Positions 56,938 through 64,000 of a stretch of 64,000 bases of DNA are shown one piece after another (the stretch's first letter is position 1; the number at the start of each line of letters is the position of its first letter). The notes beneath the pieces are model-generated. The model did no database searches and had not been told where the DNA came from. It worked only from the letters and a program-made list of their open reading frames with translations. The DNA is from Lineus longissimus (taxonomy: Eukaryota > Nemertea > Pilidiophora > Heteronemertea > Lineidae), in the NCBI RefSeq assembly GCF_910592395.1, contig NC_088322.1, positions 684,001 through 748,000 of the forward strand. The letters run 5' to 3'. The position numbers and the translations under genes are program-made.

Positions 56938-57360
56938 TTTTCGCTTGGATATGGTGTGCCGTGGGGGAGCTGTCTGGGCAATCTGCTCTTTCTGTTTTAC
57001 GTGTCAAGAATGTACAGCCTCATTTCAAACCATTTACCCACTGCCCACGGTTTCTCAGATGACAATCAGTTGTACCTAGCCTTTAAACCAATGACACTTG
57101 CATCCCAGACTGAAGCAGTGGAAGCCACTGAGCAATGCATAATTAGAGCATGGTATATTGAAAATGAACTCATGATCAGTTACACTAACCAACTTTGCCA
57201 TCTTTGGAACACAGCAACATCTTGGCAAGGTGAGCATTGCATCAATCAAATATGGAGGGACAGATATCCAACCAGTCTTATGTGTCCGCAATCTCGGTGC
57301 ATGGTTTGATTGCAAGATGTCCGTGGAGACACAGGTAAACAAAGTGTGTGCCAAGCCCTA
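56938..57360 (+). pseudogene. LINE reverse transcriptase fragment
   Basis: GVPWGSCLGNLLFLFYVSRMY corresponds to the RT block ending in LLF-x-Y. It is followed by TAHGFSDDNQLYLAF, where the catalytic Y/F-A-D-D has become F-S-D-D. The downstream VRNLGAWFDCKMSVETQVNK block is in another frame. It is a decayed fragment of a Jockey/CR1-group LINE different from the two larger copies. Confidence 0.75.
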
Positions 57361-58744
57361 CTTTTGTAGCGGCTTTATCGACTATCTAGTTGAGGAACTC
57401 GACTAAGTCGTGGATATTTCAAGAATTCTTTAGCTTTATGCTCTCATAACTATAATACCAATCAGGTCCATGTAAAATCTGTAAATATACAAATCAGAAG
57501 TGTGCTAAGTTTCATTACTTTACTCAAACAACAAAGCTGTGCATAAATGCACAATATTGATGAAAGTCCAGTGTATGCTGCCACCTGGGTCCAAAAATCT
57601 TACACGTAAGAGGTCTAAGGATTATGCACATGGCCTAAAATCTTACACAGAAGTGAGGAAACAGCTCTAGGGGGATCTGAAGTGAGACACCGGAGGCTGA
57701 AAACGGTCTTCAACATGACTGTGAATCTTCGCCGGGACAATGGACAAAGTCCATAATTCTGGCCAAAGGGCTTGACACCACAAAATATGGGTTCTACAGT
57801 ACCAGACGTCATTTACCTCTGTGATGGTTGTAAATCTTTAACTTTGGCTCGTGAGCAAAGGCACTTGTCTTTGAAACTTTCTCTCTTTCTCAAAATCAAT
57901 CTTGGTAGCATAAGGAAAGCACGAGGGTAGGTGGCCCTCAAATCAGTTTCCCTCAGAAAAACTCAAACTATGGCCAACTACACAGGACCTAAATGTTACC
58001 AATCAAATTTGGAAATTTTTTAGCTAATAATTTCTGATGTCCAACAATTTTATGTCATAGTTACCTACAATTATAAACCGTCGCTCTGTGGACTGGCGAG
58101 CACAGTTGCGTCCAAGCATAGCATTTTTTTGGGCGAATTGCACATCACAGTTGATTGTAACCACGCATAGCTTACTCTTTGACACCAGCAACTGAATTCA
58201 TACTGTGTGTTACTACTTAACAACTTAGCTTATTACATGTAATTCAACTGCAAGCTAATCTCTTAAATGCTGTACTGAGTTTTGCGCGGAAATAAAAACA
58301 AATATAATCAATTATTATACTCTACGGAGCTGCAGTAAGAGAGGATGTGGGCAATTGCCGTCATCCAAAAAAATGCTGTTACACTGAACAATAGTACACG
58401 GTGCTCAGTTATAATCTTCACTTGACTTGTATTTCAATTTTATTTTTTTAATATATTTTAAAAAAAATCTAAACTTCACTTTATTGTACAAAGAACATAT
58501 ATACAATTAAAATACAGTATGGTGTGTGCGGTAGGAATACATATTAAAAGCCCACACCAAGATAGTTCGAGAGTACAAGAACGGATGGCAATACATAAAT
58601 TACAAATTGATTTAAAACCCTTACACTTAGCATTTTCATTATACTGCATTAAAATCATGGTCTGCAGAGGGCGCACCTGCAGCAACTAGTCCAACTGCAG
58701 GTGTCCTCAACTTTAAAATAAATAAACTTGTTATGATAAAACTT
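57361..58744. other. Gene-free intronic stretch
   Basis: AT-rich, no supported exon or complete repeat. Confidence 0.35.
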
Positions 58745-59120
58745 CACTCCACTATACAATACCGCGGCGTCTGGCGTCCGTCGTCGTCGTCGTCAGTCGT
58801 TAACTTTTGACAAAATCGTGGCACGTTTCTTAACCGCTTGACCCAGAAAGTTCATACTTGGTGTGTGGGTACCCCTTGGCAAGACTTCCTTCAGAATGAA
58901 AACCAGCGCAATTTGACTGCTGGTCTGCCATATAGGGGGTGCTCTTTGAAAACCTATTATTTTGGTCATTTTGAAGCTTATGGTTAAAGCTAGAGCGATG
59001 AAAATTTTATGGTGGGTGTATCTAATAAAGGTACATCTCATATCACACGGGTTTTTTGATTTGACCTTCATTTCACGGTCACAGAGGTCGAACTCTAAAA
59101 TTTCTTTGATCATGGCACGT

Positions 59121-60223
59121 TTTTAGCTCACCTCTTAGCAGAGGTGAGCTTATCCCATACCGTGGCGTCCGTCGTCGTCGTCCGTCGTCCGTTAGCAGGG
59201 CACGTTTCGTAGCTGTTAGAGCTATTGAGTTGAAACTTGGTACACATGTACCCTTATGTAATGACACCTTGGAGACTAAGTTTCGGTCCGATTCGTTTCA
59301 TGGTTTGGCCACCAGGGGGCCAAACGTTAAAAGTGAAAATATGCAATATCTCCCTTAATAGTAGTCGGGAAATTTTGAAAAAAATATGGTAGGTACTTCT
59401 AGCAAAGGTGCATCATATATCCTCCGGGTTTTTGATTTGACCTCCTTTTCAAGGTCACAGAGGTCAAATGGTGTAAATTGGCCGTTAGGATGTAACGATG
59501 GCACGTTTCTAAACTGCAATGACTATTGATACCAAATTTGGTACACATTTACCCCTTAGTCAGGTGATCTCAGGGACCGAAGTTTGGTCCAATATGATTC
59601 ACCACTTGACCACCAGGGGGCAAAATCCCAAAACCTTAAAAATGCGATTATTCCTTAACTTCTTGCCCGATTGCCACCAATTTGATATCATGGGTACATC
59701 TAACCACCATACAGTATATGTTACACAGGTTTGTAATTTGACCTTCTTGTCAAGGTCACAGAGGTCAAATGGCGTAAATTCGCCGTCAGGCCGTAACTAT
59801 GGCACGTTTCTTAACAGCAATGACTATTGATCACAAATTAAGTACACATGTACCCCTTGATCAGGTGATCTTAGGTACCGAAGTTTGGTGCAATCTGATT
59901 TGCCGTTTGGCCTCCAGGGAGAGGGCCAAATCCTAAATTCTTCAAAATGCCATTATTCCTAGCAATGACTTGCCCGATTGGCACCAATTTTATATCATAG
60001 GTACATCTAATTCTAACAACCATTCAATGTGTCACCCGGGTCTTCTTTGATTAGACCTACTTTTCAAGGTCACAGAGGTCGAATGTACTGTAAATTGGCC
60101 ATTTTGGGGAAATTGTAATTGCTTGGACCTACATCAAACCTAACACTACATGACACAATACCATGCTCTTTATCCATCTTTCCTCCACATGAGGTGAGCA
60201 CAATGGCCCTGGCCATTTCATTT
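59121..60223 (+). mobile_element. Pearl/Helentron-like family D, copy 2
   Basis: Nearly identical to 22678-23824 except for a shorter GTC tract. CCACCAGGGGGC lies at 59309 and 59610. AGGTCACAGAGGTCA lies at 59452 and 59753. It has the same 5' hairpin and 3' terminus. It inserted in the T run of GGCACGTTT, a core sequence of another pearl-like copy. Confidence 0.85.
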
Positions 60224-61239
60224 GCTATTGGTCATAGACTCTCTAAATTTGATATGTAGACACCTATTGGGCATCTCTACATGTTGACACAGATTTAGGT
60301 CAGTGTGACCTACTATTCAGGTATAAGTAGGTCAAGGTTAAAAAAGCCCATTTTCTTTATTCCAGCAGATTGAAGTTTGAAATGAAGTTTTAGAGGTTGG
60401 CCTGATATAGAGGTTTTGATATTAAATAGATTAATTTCGTTTGATATCACTAGGTGGCGGTATTGTGCAAAAATGTCAGTTGGTACATTGCCAGCAGTTT
60501 TGAATTTCGCGGTTCGAGGCAATCCGTCGGGGTATCCCAGATGAGCAGTGTTGTACTGCGCCTCTAGATCTGCATACTACAAGTATGGAAGACAGCCATT
60601 TTATGAATTTGAAGCGAGACAAAGAAGGAATTAAATCACCTTGAATCAATGCTAAAACTCAATCATCCGCTCCTCGGATGAGGTCGTATGTGTTGATTAC
60701 ATTCTTGTGATTGGTTTGAGATCATTAGTTTGTCCTCATTGCCTGTTGTTTTAGAAAATTTTGACTGTGATTGGAAGGTAAAATGAGAAACTTGTCACAC
60801 TGTTCTTCGGCTTGGAATGGGGATAGTCAATGCAGAGCCAGTTGGTACAAGCTGCCTAGCGAATCGGGGTGGCGTAATAATACTGTGAAAGAACAATAAA
60901 ATGATGAATTGTAGCAGTGTGTGTCAGAAATTATGTGATTTCCATTGCATTTGACGATCCCAAAGTTTCGAGAGTATGGCAAAATGGCGGCTGCCGTGAA
61001 TCATTGGAGATTAGCGTCAAGCTGGAACCTTTCGTTACAATGTGGGCTTTTAAACACAAGTTAATGGTTTATAATCACCCAGACGCTACTCATTAGGTAA
61101 ACCTCTACTAAAAACACTTGCTTTAATTTTTGTAAACATGTCACGAGTGCTTGAAAAGAACCATTTTTGTGATCGTTTTTCGTCGCTGTAGAAATGTACA
61201 CAGTCAGAGTCAGTCAGTGTGTCAACAGTGATGATAAGA

Positions 61240-61711
61240 AAATGTCACAGACTGCCCTTTTGGGTCGCTGTGCAAAAACTATTGGGCCGATTTCTTCAAA
61301 GTTTGTTTTTTCTTGAATCTAATTTCGGGACCCAACACAATTTCCAGGTTACAGATTTGCAAATTGTAAAAAAAAATTGTCAACTTTGGAGCCCTTTGGG
61401 CTGGCCATTTTGGGGGAATCTGGAGGGCCCGATTTTTTTTGATGGATAGTTCTAAATGAAACTTGGCAGCTTTAAAGATACACACGAAAAAAAATTAACC
61501 TGAATATTTCAGCAAAATGCATCCAGAAATAAGCAGTACAGAGGAGAAAATGTCAATGTACACCAATACATACAAAAAAATTATTTCGTAACCATGGTTA
61601 CTGAAATATGAAAATCCTCTTGGGTCCCGAAATTAGATTCAAGAAAAACCAAACTTTGAAGAAATCGGCCCAGTAGTTTTTGCGCAGTGGCCCAAAAGGG
61701 CAGTGACATTT
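61240..61711. mobile_element. TIR element with ~92-bp arms
   Basis: 61240-61334 and 61621-61711 are inverted copies sharing GGGCCGATTTCTTCAAAGTT and CTTGAATCTAATTTCGGGAC. The left arm has three extra bases near its tip (AATGTCAC-AGA-CTGCCC). Non-coding. No clear target duplication. Confidence 0.65.
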
Positions 61712-62263
61712 ACTTATGAATCCGACTATAGGGCTGTCTTGTAACTATGTTATTGTCTCAAAAATGAATACAAACTGCTACATAGTTACTCAGTACATCA
61801 TATTCTATACTGTGCATTCCTTGCTTCAATTGTTCTTGTATCATATTTTTCAACATTTCTCTCTAATCGCAAGCCGAGGATAAATACTCCTTTCAAGATA
61901 GCGTAATCACACGCAATTCCACAGGTACATCCCATTCATTTGAAATTTCGGCCAATGACAGCAGGTTTTACAAAATGTAAATGCGCTGTTTATTTTCAAT
62001 AGTCACTGAATAGCTAAGACACATGTAAACCCGTCTTAATTGGCCAGAAAACATCTCTCAGCTTCTCCCGCAAATAACGATTCACTTATTCCAACGTCAG
62101 TAACATGTGCACACGGAAAACAATACGACTAACTCCACTTTTTCAAGACAAACCACACCATCCCACAACTATTGCATGATTAACCCCTAAAAATGACAAG
62201 TTCTTCCTCATACTCTCCCTTTCTTATCGACAGGTGAGCACAATGGCCCTGGCCATTTCATTT

Positions 62264-62970
62264 AATTACACCATGGATGTATCAACTCGCTTATGTATTC
62301 ACACCAGCCTTTCACTCCATTGAGCCCAACCAGTCAATGCTCCAAGGCTGTGTATAGCACAGGCCTTCAGCATGTGTAGGTCTGGATGTGTTGGGGTGGA
62401 GGGAGGGAGGGGGGGGCTAGGCCTTTACAGTAGGTCGGTGCTGGTGAGCCATTATCACAATACTCCGAGCTTTTAACCAAAAAAGAATTATCCTGAATGT
62501 ACCCAGCCCTAACTTTAAATTTTGATTGCCTTATTATTGACTAGGCGCCCTGCATAGACATCTTAAAACCTGTGGCAAATGTGCCATCCTATGGCAATCG
62601 CGGAAGTTTACTGGTTTTATAAAAGAAAGAACCAACAACATTTTTGCAGTTGTCAGGTTGGTTAAATACAACATTCTCTGTTCAAATAGTGTTGATCACA
62701 ATACGAACAGAAGTGATTTAATATTCAAGAGGCACAATATACAAGGCCCTTTTCTAACTTTATTCAGGCCTCGTCATGCTTCTGGTTATTCTCACGCAAT
62801 TGAGATGGCTCTCTGCAGCCGCAGGGAGTGGAGGCATTGATTTGCTTTCGTCAGATAATGGTATTACAAGGGATATTTCATAACACACTGGTTAGTATCT
62901 ACACTTTGAAAAGTTTCAAAAATAAAGCATAACAAAATTGGTAATGATTATTATCCCAAGCCTGTTCTGT
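62264..62970. other. Gene-free stretch
   Basis: Contains a G-rich run at about 62398-62417 and no exon that can be supported. Confidence 0.3.
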
Positions 62971-63025
62971 TTTTAGCTCACCTCTTAGCAGAGGTGAGCT
63001 TATCCCATACCGTGGCGTCCGTCGT

Positions 63026-63093
<68 letters not shown>

Positions 63094-64000
63094 CGTCGTC
63101 CGTTAGCAGGGCACGTTTCGTAACTGTTAGAGCTATTGAGTTGAAACTTGGTACACATGTACCCTTATGTAATGACACCTGGGAGACCAAGTTTCGGTCC
63201 GATTCGTTTCATGGTTTGGCCACCAGGGGGCCAAACGTTAAAAGGGAAAATATGCAATATCTCCCTTAATAGTAGTCGGGAAATTTTGAAAAAAATATGG
63301 TAGGTACTTCTAGCAAAGGTGCATCATATATCCTCCGGGTTTTTGATTTGACCTCCTTTTCAAGGTCACAGAGGTCAAATGGTGTAAATTAGCCGTTAGG
63401 ATGTAATGATGGCACGTTTCTAAACTGCAATGACTATTGATACCAAATTTGGTACACATTTACCCCTTAGTCAGGTGATCTCAGGGACCGAAGTTTGGTC
63501 CAATATGATTCACCACTTGACCACCAGGGGGCAAAATCCAAAAACCTTAAAAATGTGATTATTCCTTAACTTCTTGCCCGATTGCCACCAATTTGATATC
63601 ATGGGTACATCTAACCACCATACAGTATATGTCACACAGGTTTTTAATTTGACCTTCTTGTCAAGGTCACAGAGGTCAAATGGCGTAAATTGGCCGTCAG
63701 GCCGTAACTATGGCACGTTTCTTAACTGCAATGACTATTGATCACAAATTAAGTACACATGTACCCCTTGGTCAGGTGATCTCAGGTACCGAAGTTTGGT
63801 GCGATCTGATTTGCCGTTTGGCCTCCAGGGAGGGGGCCAAATCCTAAATTCTTCAAAATGCCATTATTCCTAGTAATGACTTGCCCGATTGGCACCAATT
63901 TTATATCATAGGTAGATCTAATTCTAACAACCATTCAATGTGTCACCCGGGTCTTCTTTGATTTGACCTACTTTTCAAGGTCACAGAGGTCGAATGTACT
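62971..64000 (+). mobile_element. Pearl/Helentron-like family D, copy 3, cut by window end
   Basis: It has the same 5' hairpin as copies 1 and 2, with a long (GTC)n tract at about 63017-63095. CCACCAGGGGGC lies at 63230 and 63531. AGGTCACAGAGGTCA lies at 63363 and 63664. The window ends before the 3' terminus. Confidence 0.85.

Larger units (their letters stand above)
58745..62263 (+). mobile_element. Composite pearl-like region, interrupted
   Basis: 58745-59120 matches the 5' core of element A at 9370-9545 (TTCATACTTGGTGTGTGGGT-like, then GCTCTTTGAAAACC) but lacks a 5' hairpin. Family D copy 2 interrupts it at 59121. About 60358-60480 resembles the interior of family B at 9820-9930 (TTCCAGCAGATnnAAG...GGTGGCGGTA). 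A shared 3' terminus (GGTGAGCACAATGGCC...) occurs at 62233-62263. Whether this is one element or several fused fragments is unclear. Confidence 0.45.

Noticed and set aside
1-64000. CRISPR arrays, operons, bacterial promoters or phage genes
   Set aside because: No such arrays are seen. Introns, retroelements and codon context indicate animal nuclear DNA.

Overview
The window looks like nuclear DNA from an animal, probably a marine invertebrate. Evidence for this: spliceosomal introns with GT...AG borders, long intronic tracts, BEL/Pao, Ty3/gypsy, DIRS-type and L2/CR1-like retroelements in one locus, TTAA- and TA-flanked MITEs, and abundant short elements with a hairpin, a GTC microsatellite and tandem ~300 bp cores. 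That last architecture resembles the bivalve pearl and fly DINE-1/Helentron-derived elements. The species cannot be named from the sequence.

The only clearly host-like gene is on the + strand. Three exons (13941-14115, 14703-14851, 56723-56810) join in compatible phases and read like part of an SPFH/Band-7-type domain with a cysteine-rich insert. If no exon is missed, exons 2 and 3 are separated by an intron of 41.9 kb (14852-56722), and most of the window is transposon traffic inside it. A second, dead gene lies in that intron: a three-exon SGNH-hydrolase-like/CCHC pseudogene (18659-19972, +) with two in-frame stops.

Layout. 1-26 is the 3' tip of a Helentron-like element. 328-8585 is a BEL/Pao retroelement (minus) broken by a long-TIR DNA transposon (922-2495, 6-bp TSD) and an L2/CR1-like LINE (about 3534-6832). 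8708-9333 is a TIR element. 9346-12832 is a pearl/Helentron-like element that contains a second family (9553-12066). 12835-13588 is a TTAA MITE carrying a tRNA-like core. 15219-18049 holds a pogo/Tigger-like MITE, a truncated pearl-like element and a piggyBac-like MITE. 20471-30354 is a 30-bp-TIR element split by a DIRS/PAT-type tyrosine-recombinase retroelement (20946-29713), whose recombinase gene is itself split by a pearl-like element (22678-23824). 30879-31588 is another TTAA MITE. 32027-43912 is a four-level nest: Helentron-like element, then TAA-flanked TIR element, then Ty3/gypsy element, then an anonymous 3.1 kb insert within an inverted LTR. 46595-48349 is a five-core pearl-like element. 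51648-54790 is a second, nearly full LINE. 55712-58744 holds a MITE, exon 3, and pogo and LINE fragments. 58745-64000 is a mosaic of pearl-like copies.

The most unusual observations are these. The pearl-like core units carry a CTCF-consensus match and a nuclear-receptor DR3 motif at regular ~302 bp spacing. The DIRS-type element shows a symmetrical recombinase site at its internal repeat junction and a leader array of hairpins whose stems change while staying paired. The gypsy polyprotein has a PHD finger between RNase H and integrase. The gypsy integrant ends in an inverted LTR yet is flanked by a shared ACTC. An empty site at 10567-10569 within the window supports the TAA target duplication of the enclosing DNA transposon.
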